Shown: positions 17,517 to 27,353, numbered from the stretch's first letter. The stretch is 64,000 nt of DNA from an uncultured Marinicella sp. (GCA_947502925.1 CANNBS010000001.1:836754-900753); one strand, 5' to 3'. Numbers and translations are program-made. Notes: generated by a model not told the origin, from the sequence alone.

Positions 17517-19394
17517 TCACCAATCCTCGGTTGTCTGGTTATCGTAGGGTTCGCCGTCAGGATTCTGGCGGTGGTATTGGTAAAGAAATTTTCGTCTCAT
17601 GAGGCCGCCGGGGTCATCCTGAATGCGTCTCAGCCATTGCTCAATGGCTTGTTGTTCTTCAGCATTCAGGGCTTCTTCACGGGCCAGTCGTTTGGCTTCT
17701 TCGGCCTGCTGTTGTTTTTGTTCTTCCTCGCTGAGTTCCTGTTGCTCGGCGTTTTGTTGTTCAGTGGCATTTTGTTCAGCGGACTGCTCAGCTTCATCTT
17801 GTTGATTGCTGTTTTGTTGTTGGTTTTCTTTGGCAGCATCTTTTTGGGCTTGCTGTTTTTGTTGTTGTGATTCCTGTGGGTTTTGTTGATCAGACTGTTG
17901 TTCCTGATCCGTCTGGTTCTGGTTGTCCTGGTTTTGCTGCTGATCACTGTCACTGGATTCGGAGCTGTTTTGTTGGTCGTTGTTTTGATTTTGGTCTTGA
18001 TTAGACTCTGACTGATCGCTTGATTTTTGTTGTTGCATGGCCTGTTCGACAATTTTCTTATTGTGCAGGGTGTCCTCATCATCAGGTTCGATGGCCAAAG
18101 CCTGCTCATACTGTTCCAGGGCGGCTTCTAACTGTCCGGCCTGGGCCAGGGCATTGCCTAAATTATAGTGATCATCGGCATTCACCTGTTCCAGTGCCTG
18201 GAGTTGATCGATGGCCTGTTGGTAATCCTGTGAACGGTAGGCGGCGGTTCCTTTCAGGCGAGGATTTTCAGCCAGTTGAGCCGCTAATTCAGGATTGTCA
18301 TCCAATTTTTTATAGGCTTGTTGGTCCTTGGTTAACCATAAATCCTGCCATTTAAAGGCATGGCTGACTTGTGGCTGGATGAAAAATCCCAGCGCCAATA
18401 CCATCAATAAGCCCCGTCGATATAACAGTAAAGATAAAGGCACAATCAAAATCAAAAGCCATATGCCGTCATCAACAAACTGGTTGTGGCCGGCATTGGA
18501 TGGATCCTTGTTGCCGGAATCGGTGTTATCCGCCGGATCATACAAATTCATGTCATTACGCTGATTGGATAAAACACTAAAACGGCCATTGCCGGCGGCC
18601 GCGGCCTGTTTTAATTGGTTAAAATTAACTTTCGGTATCACCACCTGGCCACGTAAGTCTTTTACAAATCCACGGTTAGTTTGGATGGGGGCACCTTCAG
18701 CGGTACCCACCGCTAACACATGGGTTTTGATGTTTTGAGCCGCCAATGCCTGCAGCTTTTCTTCGCTTTTGTGTAATTTAATGTCATCGGTGATTAATAG
18801 AATTTGCCCCTGGGTTAAACCTGATTGGCTTAATAATTCTCGGCTTTTTTCCAGGGCGGCGACCGTGTTGGTACCGCTGGTGGGCATAATGCCGGGTTCA
18901 ATGACATCCAATAAGTTGACAATGGTTTCTGTGTCATCAGTTAAAGGCGTCACCACAAAAGCATCACCTGAAAAAGCAATTAAACCGGTGAGGCCGTCTT
19001 TTCGCGTTTCCAGTAAATCACGAATTTTAAATTTAGCACGGGTCAAACGACTGGGTTTTAAATCATCGGCTAACATGCTGCGTGACACATCCAGTGCAAT
19101 AATCAAAGCCGCCTCACTTTTGACCACCGGCACATCTTTCTGCCGAACCGCAGGACCGGCTAATGCCAGAATGCTGATGAAGACCACCGGCCACAACAGG
19201 TATCGCCAGCGACTGGCGGTGGAACCGGTTTCAACCTGCATGGCAGCTAACAACTCCGGATCACAATATTTTTGCCAACCATCCTGGCCGTGGGTTTGTT
19301 GATGCCAGCGATACATCAACCAGACAGCCGGTAGCAGCAACCACAACACATGCGGTCGCAAAAAATGGAAATTAGACCAGATAATTTCGCTCAT
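17517..19394 (-). CDS. batB: BatB/BatC fusion: VWA domain, TPR and Gln-rich tail
   Basis: A 625-residue membrane protein. Two N-terminal membrane segments flank the start of a VWA domain with metal site DVSRSM and LLITDD; another segment near 305-340 is followed by TPR repeats (about 350-440) and then roughly 130 residues dominated by Gln, Asn, Ser and Glu. In Bacteroides BatB (VWA) and BatC (TPR) are separate proteins, so this is a fused form, which is frequent in gammaproteobacteria. The start at 19394 is set by an ATGA overlap with the upstream batA stop and by homology; an upstream frame extension is ignored. Confidence 0.85.
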   Translation of the reverse strand: MSEIIWSNFHFLRPHVLWLLLPAVWLMYRWHQQTHGQDGWQKYCDPELLAAMQVETGSTASRWRYLLWPVVFISILALAGPAVRQKDVPVVKSEAALIIALDVSRSMLADDLKPSRLTRAKFKIRDLLETRKDGLTGLIAFSGDAFVVTPLTDDTETIVNLLDVIEPGIMPTSGTNTVAALEKSRELLSQSGLTQGQILLITDDIKLHKSEEKLQALAAQNIKTHVLAVGTAEGAPIQTNRGFVKDLRGQVVIPKVNFNQLKQAAAAGNGRFSVLSNQRNDMNLYDPADNTDSGNKDPSNAGHNQFVDDGIWLLILIVPLSLLLYRRGLLMVLALGFFIQPQVSHAFKWQDLWLTKDQQAYKKLDDNPELAAQLAENPRLKGTAAYRSQDYQQAIDQLQALEQVNADDHYNLGNALAQAGQLEAALEQYEQALAIEPDDEDTLHNKKIVEQAMQQQKSSDQSESNQDQNQNNDQQNSSESSDSDQQQNQDNQNQTDQEQQSDQQNPQESQQQKQQAQKDAAKENQQQNSNQQDEAEQSAEQNATEQQNAEQQELSEEEQKQQQAEEAKRLAREEALNAEEQQAIEQWLRRIQDDPGGLMRRKFLYQYHRQNPDGEPYDNQTTEDW

Positions 19395-20368
19395 AACCAA
19401 CGCCTCTGAATCCAAAGACTCATTAAAAGAAGCAACACAAATACCGCCAATGGCCAAAAATATAGCGCTTTGGTGGGCCGATAAAATCGGTCTTCTTCGG
19501 CCAGAGGTTCTAATTCATTCAATCGATCGTAAATGGCTTCAAGCTCTTGCGTATTGGTGGCGCGAAAATACTGTCCACCGGTGAGTTCGGCGATGCGGGT
19601 CATGGTGGCTTCATCCAAATCAGAGGACGGGTTTATACGCCGTTGACCACCAAAAAAATTATTCACCACCATTTCTTCGGCACCAAAACCGATGGTGTAA
19701 ATTTTAACCTCTTCGGCCTTAGCCAATTGTGCGGCTTTTAAGGGTGAAATCACCCCGGCGGTGTTGGCACCATCGGTTAATAAAATCAGTACCCGATTGC
19801 CCGAATCCATGGCACGCATTTTTTTAACCGCCAGACCAATGGCATCGCCGATGGCGGTGGATTTACCGGCCAGACCAATGGCGGCCTCTTGTAACAGACG
19901 ATTAACTGTTAGAATATCAAAGGTAAACGGCGATTGTAGATAGGCGCGTTCACCGAATAAGATTAAGCCCAGACGATCACCTTGTCGCCGTTCGATAAAA
20001 TCACCGGCGACATTTTTCAAGGCGGTTAAACGATCTACCGTTTGGCCGTTTAACCGCATGTCCTGTTGTTCCATACTGCCGGACAAATCAATGGCCAACA
20101 TCAGATCCCGGCCTTCCACCGGCAAGGCCACAGCTTCGCCAATCCATTGCGGGCGTGCGGCTGCAGTTAACAGGGCAAACCACATCAGTAAACTGATGAG
20201 CTTTAATACATTATGAGAAGCACCGCTGGACTGTTGATCTGACGGCAAACGAGTGAATAAAGGATAACGAATGGTGCTTAATTGACGGCCACTGACACGC
20301 GGTAAGCGCGCCACTAACAGTGGTAACGGCAACAACACAAAAACCCAGGGCCACAATAATTCAATCAT
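19391..20368 (-). CDS. batA: BatA-like VWA membrane protein
   Basis: A 325-residue protein with N-terminal membrane segments (MIELLWPWVFVLLPLPLLV), a VWA domain with an intact metal site (AIDLSGSMEQQD) and LLTDGANTAG, and a C-terminal membrane segment (ALYFWPLAVFVLLLLMSL). The start at 20368 forms an ATGA overlap with the DUF4381 stop; the frame's earlier ATG at 20395 would overlap that gene by 31 bases. It would present the VWA domain to the periplasm together with BatB. Confidence 0.87.
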   Translation of the reverse strand: MIELLWPWVFVLLPLPLLVARLPRVSGRQLSTIRYPLFTRLPSDQQSSGASHNVLKLISLLMWFALLTAAARPQWIGEAVALPVEGRDLMLAIDLSGSMEQQDMRLNGQTVDRLTALKNVAGDFIERRQGDRLGLILFGERAYLQSPFTFDILTVNRLLQEAAIGLAGKSTAIGDAIGLAVKKMRAMDSGNRVLILLTDGANTAGVISPLKAAQLAKAEEVKIYTIGFGAEEMVVNNFFGGQRRINPSSDLDEATMTRIAELTGGQYFRATNTQELEAIYDRLNELEPLAEEDRFYRPTKALYFWPLAVFVLLLLMSLWIQRRWL

Positions 20369-20862
20369 GCCCGTCCCCGGTTTGGTCGTAAACAATGATG
20401 CCTGAGAAATTGATGCACAGCCTGTAATAAAGGTTCGGTCTGGACAGTGGCCTGGGGTTGGTAAAGGCCGGTATTTAACGTCTCTGACAATTCATCAAAA
20501 ACCGGCTCAGGTAAATCCCTGTTGAGAAAAGCAATCCAGTCCTCGCCGGATAAACCGGCTGCCTCCGGGTTGTTAAGTTCATGTCGGGTAAAACGGCGTA
20601 ATAGATTGGATAAATCTCGAGCTAATTGAGCCTGGTTTTTGTGCGCTTGATAATCTTGCCGGATGTTTAGCCAAAGTTGGTGCATGTGCTGCCATTTATT
20701 TTGACGTTGTCGATATCGGCGCCACCAAATAAACAATCCGATGAGCAAAACCAAAAGTAATACAACCAACATCCACCAACCCGGTGCCGGTGGCCAAAAG
20801 CCGGGTTCTGCGGGTAAATGTACATCCCGTAAGGGCAGTTGTTGGCCGGTATCCGGGTTCAT
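20365..20862 (-). CDS. DUF4381 domain membrane protein
   Basis: A 165-residue protein with a proline-rich start (RDVHLPAEPGFWPPAPGWW), one membrane segment (about 31-48) and a basic cytoplasmic helical region. This is the DUF4381 pattern always found between DUF58 and BatA genes in such operons. It overlaps both neighbours by 4 bases, which implies tight coupling. Function is unknown. Confidence 0.82.
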   Translation of the reverse strand: MNPDTGQQLPLRDVHLPAEPGFWPPAPGWWMLVVLLLVLLIGLFIWWRRYRQRQNKWQHMHQLWLNIRQDYQAHKNQAQLARDLSNLLRRFTRHELNNPEAAGLSGEDWIAFLNRDLPEPVFDELSETLNTGLYQPQATVQTEPLLQAVHQFLRHHCLRPNRGRA

Positions 20863-21812
20863 GCGCTGTCCTTAAGCCATTGTTGCATGGCGCGTTGTGG
20901 CCGACTGAGTCCTTGTTTCACCTGATTCACCCAGTCCCGTTCTGTGGTTATCGGCAGAATCGGCACACCGGCGTGAAGAATGCTATCCACTAATTGTTGC
21001 TGCTGCCGGGCTTGTTGTTGTGCCAGTTGCTTCTGTGTTGCGCGGTTGCGAACATTGATGATGCGGTTGCCCTGGTCGCTGTGGACACCATATAAAGCCG
21101 GTGGCGGCGCGTGTTGTTCAAAGGGATCGCTGACATAGACCGCCAGAACATCGTTATGTTTACGCAATTGCACCAGATGCTTCTTACAGCGCTCTCCCAG
21201 GTCATAAAAATCACTGATAATAATCACCAGACTACCCGGTCTCAAAATGCTGCGCAATTGCTTTAAAGCCAGATCTAAAGGCACCTGTTCAGCCGCTGCC
21301 TGATCGGCCTTGACCAATTGTTGAATCACCGCCATCATGCCGCGTTTTCCGGAAGTGGCTTTGAGAATATCGATACCGCCGTGGCCAAAGGTCATGATGC
21401 CGACCCGATCACCCTGTTGCACCGCCGACCAGCCTAACGCGGCGGCAATTTGTGCCGCAACCACGGATTTAAAATGACCGCGGGTGGCAAAGCGCATACT
21501 CTGATTGCTGTCCACCAGTAAATAAATGGGCCGTTCCCGTTCTTCCTGAAATAATTTGGTGTGGGCGGTGCCGGTGCGTGCTGTGACCCGCCAGTCCATG
21601 TTGCGAATGTCATCACCGGCCTGGTAAGTGCGTGATTCCTGATAATCCATACCTCGACCGCGAAAGCGGGAATCATGCAAACCTGAAATGGCGGATGTGG
21701 CTTTTTTAATGGCGGTTAAATTAAATAAACGCACATGACGACGGGTGTTGACCAAGGATTTGGCCAATACCCGGGTTTTAGCCGCCATTGTGTCATTTAT
21801 TTCTGCGGTCAT
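20859..21812 (-). CDS. DUF58 domain protein
   Basis: A 317-residue soluble protein. The signature GRGMDYQESRTYQAGDDIRNMDWRVTARTG identifies DUF58, and the following VWA-like region has IYLLVDSNQSM in place of a full metal site. DUF58 proteins accompany MoxR ATPases and are thought to be part of the same remodelling complex. It starts 4 bases after moxR. Confidence 0.9.
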   Translation of the reverse strand: MTAEINDTMAAKTRVLAKSLVNTRRHVRLFNLTAIKKATSAISGLHDSRFRGRGMDYQESRTYQAGDDIRNMDWRVTARTGTAHTKLFQEERERPIYLLVDSNQSMRFATRGHFKSVVAAQIAAALGWSAVQQGDRVGIMTFGHGGIDILKATSGKRGMMAVIQQLVKADQAAAEQVPLDLALKQLRSILRPGSLVIIISDFYDLGERCKKHLVQLRKHNDVLAVYVSDPFEQHAPPPALYGVHSDQGNRIINVRNRATQKQLAQQQARQQQQLVDSILHAGVPILPITTERDWVNQVKQGLSRPQRAMQQWLKDSA

Positions 21813-21816
21813 CGCA

Positions 21817-22800
21817 CTACGGTAAGGGGACTTTTTGTACTAATTGATCCACCACCTGATCGACGGTCAGACCTTCGGCTTCTGCTTCAAATGTCAGGAT
21901 AATGCGGTGTCTGAGGACATCGTGAATCACCGCATGAATGTCTTCCGGCAGCAGGTGGTCCCGGCCTTTTAAAAAGGCATGGGCACGGGCACAACGATCG
22001 AGCGCAATGGTGGCTCGCGGTGAGCCGCCAAAGGCAATTTGTTCAGCCAGTTTCGGGTCATAGCTTACCGCATCCCGGGTGGCCAGAATCAGGGCCACCA
22101 GGTATTGCTGCAAATTATCCGCCACATAGATATCGAGCACCGCTTGTTGGGCTTGGAATACCATGTGTTGCGAAAGTTGTGTCGGCTGCTCGGCGACCCG
22201 GGTGTATTCGCTGCGGCTTTGTTGCTGCGCTAATTTCAGAATATCCATTTCTGTGGACGCTTCAGGGTAATCAATGGTGACATGCATTAAAAACCGGTCT
22301 AACTGGGCCTCAGGCAGCGGATAGGTGCCCTCTTGCTCAATCGGATTTTGGGTCGCCATCACTAAAAATAGTTCCGGCAGGTTATAGGTGGTTTTACCTA
22401 CGGTAATTTGTTGTTCACCCATGGCTTCCAATAAGGCTGACTGGACTTTAGCCGGGGCACGATTAACCTCATCGGCCAACACCAGATTGTGAAACAGGGG
22501 GCCTTTTTGAAATTCAAAACTGGCGGTTTCAGCGTGATAGACATCGGTGCCGGTTAAATCTGCCGGCAATAAGTCGGGGGTAAACTGAATGCGGTGAAAA
22601 TCACCTTCAATACATTCAGAAAGTACTTTAATGGCGGTGGTTTTCGCCAGTCCGGGTGCGCCCTCGACCAATAAATGGCCATGTGACAACAGTGCCATTA
22701 ACAGTCGATCAACTAATTTCTGTTGACCTAAAATTTGGGTGCTAATGTGCTCTCGGGTTTGCTGAAAAGCTTGGCTGAGTTCTTCGATTGTTAGATCCAT
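21817..22800 (-). CDS. MoxR family AAA+ ATPase
   Basis: A 327-residue ATPase of the MRP-type MoxR group, the first gene of the operon moxR-DUF58-DUF4381-batA-batB/C-batD. It has ILGQQKLVDRLLMALLSHGHLLVEGAPGLAKT (Walker A), LVLADEVNRAPAKVQSALLEAMGE (Walker B) and VMATQNPIEQEGTYPLPEAQLDRF (sensor). The ATG at 22800 fits family length; the frame continues to an ATG at 22836 and neither has a strong ribosome site. The complex is believed to help assemble or activate periplasmic or membrane clients. Confidence 0.9.
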   Translation of the reverse strand: MDLTIEELSQAFQQTREHISTQILGQQKLVDRLLMALLSHGHLLVEGAPGLAKTTAIKVLSECIEGDFHRIQFTPDLLPADLTGTDVYHAETASFEFQKGPLFHNLVLADEVNRAPAKVQSALLEAMGEQQITVGKTTYNLPELFLVMATQNPIEQEGTYPLPEAQLDRFLMHVTIDYPEASTEMDILKLAQQQSRSEYTRVAEQPTQLSQHMVFQAQQAVLDIYVADNLQQYLVALILATRDAVSYDPKLAEQIAFGGSPRATIALDRCARAHAFLKGRDHLLPEDIHAVIHDVLRHRIILTFEAEAEGLTVDQVVDQLVQKVPLP

Positions 22801-22918
22801 GGTTTTCCCGTGATTTTTTGTCGGCTTTTGACCCATTTGGGTCTCATTAGTTCATTGATTATGACATCGATTAAGAGGCCACATTATATTTAATTTATCA
22901 CCACATAAAAGGACTCGC

Positions 22919-24559
22919 TCAAATAATCACAACGTCACCATCATCATTAACATTCAATAGAGGCAAATAGTGTTGCTCAAGAGGTGCCCGTTTTATTTTT
23001 AAGGTGGGTGTTAAAAAGCCTGATTCGGGCGTCCAGGTGTCTTTACAGATAAAAATATGACTGAGGCGCTGATGTGGTTCTAAATGTCGGTTGATGACTG
23101 CTAATTGTTGCTGACAGTGTTTTTGAAAAGCCTTTAAGTCACTTTGTTGTGTGGTTTCAGCCACGGAAACCAATAAAAAGGGCTGTGGATAAGCTGACCC
23201 CATGAGAATGACATGATCAACATCGAGGTGCTTTTGACACAGCAATTCAATCGGTGCCGGTGCAATATACTGGCCTTTGGCCGTTTTAAACACATCCTTA
23301 CTGCGACCAACAATGGCCAAATAGCCATGCTCATCTATATGTCCTAAATCACCGGTGTGAAACCAGCCCTCGGCATCCATCACTTTGGCCGTTAATTCAG
23401 CTTGTTTGTAATAACCGGTCATCAGTGCCGGATTGCGTAACAAAATTTCGCCCTCATCGCTGAGTTTACATTCGCAGCCGGCAATGACCTGGCCAACGCG
23501 TCCCAAACAGTCTTGTTCCGGTTTGACCATATGCGACAGACCACAGGTTTCAGACAGGCCATAGGCTTCATTAAGCTTAAGCCCCAGACGCTTGTACCAT
23601 TTCAGAATATCTGTATCCACCGCGGCGGCTGCACATAAAGCGAACCGAACCTTGGAAAAGCCCAGTTGTTTGCGCAGTAATTTGGCCAGTAATCGGTTTA
23701 ACAGCGGTATGGAGAGTAAAGTATTTAATGTCCTCGGGCCACCTAATTTGTGCTCAACCGCATGTTTTATTTTGGTCCAGATTCGCGGTACCCCGAAAAA
23801 AATAGTGGGTTCGGCTGATTTGACATCTTCAGTAAAGCTCTCCAAAGCGTGAATAAAAAACACCTGCGCGCCATAAAAAACCGAGGCAAAGGCAATCGCC
23901 ATCCGTTCGGCCACATGCGCCATCGGTAAATAAGAAACAAAGCGGTCTTCAGGTGTCACCACAATGATACTTTTGATTAAATTTAAGGCTGCATTAACCG
24001 CCCGATAAGGCACCATCACGCCTTTGGGGTCACCTGTGGTGCCTGAGGTATAAATAATGCTGATGAGATCGTCACCTTTGACGGCGACCGGTTTATTCAA
24101 CGGCTGATGCTGTCTGATAATGTCCGGCCAAAAAGGCCTGTTTGGGTGTTTTTGGTAAAAACTTAATTGTGCTATTTCACCGGGTAATTTTTGTAATGTG
24201 GTGTCTGAATCAAGCAGTTTACCCACCATTAAAAGCGTAGCTTCAGAATGTAATAATACCTTTTTGATGGTGTTTTTAGAGGCTGTCGGATAAATGGGAA
24301 TGGTGATGTGGCCGGCCATTTGAATGGCCAAATCTGCCATCAGCCAATGGGCACAATTGAGGGAAAAAATGGCAATGTGACTGCCTGATGGGTATTGGCT
24401 CAGATACTGTGCCATTCGCGACACTTCATCATACACTTCTGACCAGGTATAGTGAATAACACCTTCTGCGGTGGGCTGGCTTAAATAAATACGATCAGGT
24501 GTTTTTTTAGCCCAGTGGCGCAACATAGAGACGGGCGTATTGAAGTTATCAACAGGCAT
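22919..24559 (-). CDS. Long-chain fatty acid-CoA ligase-like AMP-binding enzyme
   Basis: A 546-residue member of the adenylate-forming family. The P-loop is IIYTSGTTGDPKGVMV, followed by LPMAHVAERM, LNEAYGLSETCG and GWFHTGDLGHIDEHGYLAIVGRSKDVFKTAKGQYIAP. This long-chain acyl-CoA synthetase subtype (FAA-like) activates fatty acids with ATP and CoA. No signal peptide. The gene is a single unit, divergent from sufT. Chain length preference cannot be judged. Confidence 0.88.
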   Translation of the reverse strand: MPVDNFNTPVSMLRHWAKKTPDRIYLSQPTAEGVIHYTWSEVYDEVSRMAQYLSQYPSGSHIAIFSLNCAHWLMADLAIQMAGHITIPIYPTASKNTIKKVLLHSEATLLMVGKLLDSDTTLQKLPGEIAQLSFYQKHPNRPFWPDIIRQHQPLNKPVAVKGDDLISIIYTSGTTGDPKGVMVPYRAVNAALNLIKSIIVVTPEDRFVSYLPMAHVAERMAIAFASVFYGAQVFFIHALESFTEDVKSAEPTIFFGVPRIWTKIKHAVEHKLGGPRTLNTLLSIPLLNRLLAKLLRKQLGFSKVRFALCAAAAVDTDILKWYKRLGLKLNEAYGLSETCGLSHMVKPEQDCLGRVGQVIAGCECKLSDEGEILLRNPALMTGYYKQAELTAKVMDAEGWFHTGDLGHIDEHGYLAIVGRSKDVFKTAKGQYIAPAPIELLCQKHLDVDHVILMGSAYPQPFLLVSVAETTQQSDLKAFQKHCQQQLAVINRHLEPHQRLSHIFICKDTWTPESGFLTPTLKIKRAPLEQHYLPLLNVNDDGDVVII

Positions 24560-24703
24560 AGAAATATTTTAGCATAAGGGCTACAAAAACAGCTGAAAAT
24601 CTGCTGTTGGAGTTGATTCAAATCAACAATGTCCCCATTATTATCAGCACACGTAATAATGCGTGCTATCATGGCTATTTTTTTAATCTCAACCTTTTTT
24701 ATC

Positions 24704-25252
24704 ATGTACAGTCTCACCAGCGAACCTTTTAAACTTGAACGTGATGTGGAAGCCATCACCGTGCCTAATGGCGACACCATTGATTTACCGGCCGGTGTGG
24801 TGGGATACATTACACAGGCCTTAGGCGGCAGTTTCACCGTATTTGTGGATGGCAGCATGTTTATGATTTTAGGTCATAACGCCGACGCCCTGGGGCGCGA
24901 ACCCTTACCCAAACCGCAGTTACCGGAAAATGCCACCTTTAAAGACGTTGAAGAGGCGGTCTGGGCGCAGTTGGGCAATGTCTATGACCCTGAAATTCCG
25001 GTCAGTATTGTCGAATTGGGTTTGGTGTATAAATGTGAGTTAATAAAGTTAGATGAAGGTTATCAGGTGGACATCGACATGACCCTCACGGCACCGGGAT
25101 GCGGCATGGGCGAAGTCATTGTCTCCGATGCCCGTGAAAAAGTGAAACTGATTCCGGAAGTTAAAAAAATCAACTGCCAAATCGTCTTCGATCCACCCTG
25201 GGATCAAAGCATGATGTCCGAAGAAGCCAAACTCGAAACCGGGATGCTGTAA
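24704..25252 (+). CDS. sufT: Fe-S cluster assembly protein SufT
   Basis: A 182-residue protein with an N-terminal SufT extension (ITVPNGDTIDLPAGVVG, QALGGSFTVFVDG, DADALG) and a C-terminal MIP18/DUF59 domain (VYDPEIPVSIVELGLVYKCE; TAPGCGMGEVI with the conserved Cys). SufT takes part in Fe-S cluster maturation or delivery. It lies apart from any suf operon. The ATG at 24704 was preferred because homology begins there; the longer frame from 24629 would add an unlikely hydrophobic leader. It ends 5 bases from the convergent gor gene. Confidence 0.88.
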   Translation: MYSLTSEPFKLERDVEAITVPNGDTIDLPAGVVGYITQALGGSFTVFVDGSMFMILGHNADALGREPLPKPQLPENATFKDVEEAVWAQLGNVYDPEIPVSIVELGLVYKCELIKLDEGYQVDIDMTLTAPGCGMGEVIVSDAREKVKLIPEVKKINCQIVFDPPWDQSMMSEEAKLETGML

Positions 25253-25257
25253 ACGCC

Positions 25258-26592
25258 TTAAAGTGTAACCAACTCCTCAGCTGACGTGGGGTGGATGCCA
25301 ATGGTTTTTTGTAGTTGGGTTCGGGTCAGCCCCTGTTTAATGGCCACGGCGAATCCCTGAATCATTTCGCCGGCATCGGTGCCCACCACATGCATGCCCA
25401 GTACCTGATCGGAGTCTTCGCAGACAATAATCTTCATAAAGGTTTTTTCCTGGACTTCACTCATGGCATATTTCATGGCGCGAAATTTGCTGGTATAACA
25501 TTTGACCTGTTTATATTGCTCGCAGGCTTCGGCTTCGGTGAGACCACAACGGCCAATTTCCGGCATCGAAAACACTGTGCTTGGAATGTTGTCGTATTCC
25601 ATTAAACGGTCACTGCCTTTAAATAAACGGTCCACCAGAAGATTGCCCTCTTTAATGGCCACAGGTGTCAGTTGATCGACATTACTGACATCGCCGACGG
25701 CATAAATATGAGGTACAGAGGTTGATTGTCTGTCATTTACTTTTATTCGCCCGTTGTGGTGAGTTTCTATGCCTATCTTACCCAGGTTTAAGCCTTGGGT
25801 ATTGGGTGAGCGGCCTGTGGCAAAGAAAACACAATCGGTGTTTATGGCCTCACCGTTTTCAGTGATGCATTGATAACCCTGGGTCGTTTTTTCGATGGCG
25901 ACAAAGTTGGTTTCAGTGATCACTTCAATACCGGAATCGATGAAAGACTGTTGTGCAAATTGTGCCACATCATCATCAAACCCCCGCAATAACTGTGGCC
26001 CTCGGTACACCAGTTTGACGTCAACACCCAGTGTATTAAAAATACCGGCAAATTCAACGGCAATATAGCCACCTCCATAGATGACCATGGATTTGGGCAG
26101 TGTTTCCAAATCCAGGGCCTGATTAGAGTTAATCACATATTCAATCCCCGGCATGTCCGGCATTTGCGGGGTACCGCCGGTGGCAATAATAATATGTTCG
26201 CCGGTGATGGTTTTATCACCGACTTTAACCGTATGTTGGTCGACAAAAGAGGCATGGTTTGGATATAAATCGACACCGGCGTTTTCTATTAAACCATGAT
26301 AAATTTTATTCAGTCGTTTAATTTCGCGGTCTTTGTTGTCTTGTAAAGTTTTAAAATCAAACTTCGCACTTATGTCCCAGCCAAACGCTTCAGCGGCTTT
26401 AAACATCTTTTCATAAGAAGCGGCATAAACCATCAGCTTTTTCGGCACACAACCCCGAATGACACAAGTACCGCCCAGTTTGTCAGCTTCGCACAAGGCC
26501 ACCTTTTTACCATAGCCACCGGCGATTCGCGCCGCCCGAACACCACCGGAGCCGCCACCGATAACGATTAAATCATAGTCATAATGTGCCAT
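25258..26592 (-). CDS. gor: Glutathione-disulfide reductase
   Basis: A 444-residue flavoprotein that regenerates GSH with NADPH. It has the FAD-binding IGGGSGGVRAAR, redox disulfide C43/C48 in GGTCVIRGCVPKK, the NADPH domain (VIYGGGYIAVEFAG) and the C-terminal GIHPTSAEE with the active-site His. The Cys spacing and GGTCVIRGCVPKKL separate it from lipoamide dehydrogenase and mercuric reductase. The start at 26592 is fixed by an AAGGAG ribosome site about 8 bases upstream, ignoring an in-frame ATG at 26643. An uncharacterised gene lies 19 bases upstream in the same direction. Confidence 0.93.
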   Translation of the reverse strand: MAHYDYDLIVIGGGSGGVRAARIAGGYGKKVALCEADKLGGTCVIRGCVPKKLMVYAASYEKMFKAAEAFGWDISAKFDFKTLQDNKDREIKRLNKIYHGLIENAGVDLYPNHASFVDQHTVKVGDKTITGEHIIIATGGTPQMPDMPGIEYVINSNQALDLETLPKSMVIYGGGYIAVEFAGIFNTLGVDVKLVYRGPQLLRGFDDDVAQFAQQSFIDSGIEVITETNFVAIEKTTQGYQCITENGEAINTDCVFFATGRSPNTQGLNLGKIGIETHHNGRIKVNDRQSTSVPHIYAVGDVSNVDQLTPVAIKEGNLLVDRLFKGSDRLMEYDNIPSTVFSMPEIGRCGLTEAEACEQYKQVKCYTSKFRAMKYAMSEVQEKTFMKIIVCEDSDQVLGMHVVGTDAGEMIQGFAVAIKQGLTRTQLQKTIGIHPTSAEELVTL

Positions 26593-26611
26593 AAAATTCT
26601 CCTTCGTTCCG

Positions 26612-27118
26612 TTAAAACGGTGTGTATTGATTGGCCTGTTCAATCAGTTCTTGTTTACGTTCATCGCTCAGAGGTTCTTGCCAGTTAACAATTAAATGAT
26701 CGTACTGGGTGTCGATAAAATTTTTAGCCATACATATTCGATATGAGCCGGTGTGTCCGACATGGGCAAACACGGCTTCATGCCCCGTGAGCTGTTGTAA
26801 GGATGAGGTGGCCATCATAATCGCCACCCCGCCTTGCTGTTTAATATCGGCGCGTTGGTCTTTGGATAAATAGCGCAAAATTCGGGTATTCACGCACATA
26901 CCGCCACACAGATAGATGCTGTCTTTGCGGGTATAATGTAAATAACCCAAAGTCAATGAAACGCCAGGTGCAACACTGGCCAGGAACACAAAGTGTTTTG
27001 GGAAGTCAGGTATGTCGGCGTTGAATGATCGTCTAAATAAATCACCGGCCAAAGCCTCTGCATCCGATACTTCAAGGGTACTTAATTGGGCAGTTTGTGA
27101 AGAAAAAACGGATTTCAT
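26612..27118 (-). CDS. Protein of unknown function, probably co-transcribed with gor
   Basis: A 168-residue protein that I do not recognise. The middle part (FVFLASVAPGVSLTLGYLHYTRKDSIYLCGGMCVN) shows alternating strands reminiscent of an acetyltransferase-like fold, but no acetyl-CoA motif is clear. It has no signal peptide when started at the ATG at 27118; the longer frame from 27193 adds a doubtful hydrophobic start. It sits just upstream of gor, suggesting a shared transcript and perhaps a role in redox or thiol metabolism. Confidence 0.7.
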   Translation of the reverse strand: MKSVFSSQTAQLSTLEVSDAEALAGDLFRRSFNADIPDFPKHFVFLASVAPGVSLTLGYLHYTRKDSIYLCGGMCVNTRILRYLSKDQRADIKQQGGVAIMMATSSLQQLTGHEAVFAHVGHTGSYRICMAKNFIDTQYDHLIVNWQEPLSDERKQELIEQANQYTPF

Positions 27119-27353
27119 GTTAAAAAATAGTAAAAAAAGGTTGCTAATATACCCATTATTGCCTATAAAATATAAGCACAAGGATGGATTCATACTTATT
27201 GTTTGCTTTTTGTATAAATAAAGGGGCTTGTGGCATCAATAAGTTTCGACATTGAATACAATAACATGAAACGGGGCTTTTCATAAGCCTCAACAAATCA
27301 GTCGATGTAATTGTCACATGCCGTGATATTTTAATAAAAAGAGAGGTTTGGTG

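Noticed and set aside
17571..18109. Plus- and minus-strand frames over the Gln-rich tail of the BatB/BatC protein
   Set aside because: They are shadows caused by the repetitive CAG/CAA-rich coding sequence; the predicted proteins are poly-Leu/Phe or poly-Asn/Lys/Thr artefacts.
19395..19457. Longer N-terminus for the BatB/BatC protein
   Set aside because: It would overlap batA by 67 bases; the ATGA overlap at 19391-19394 and the hydrophobic start favour the shorter form.
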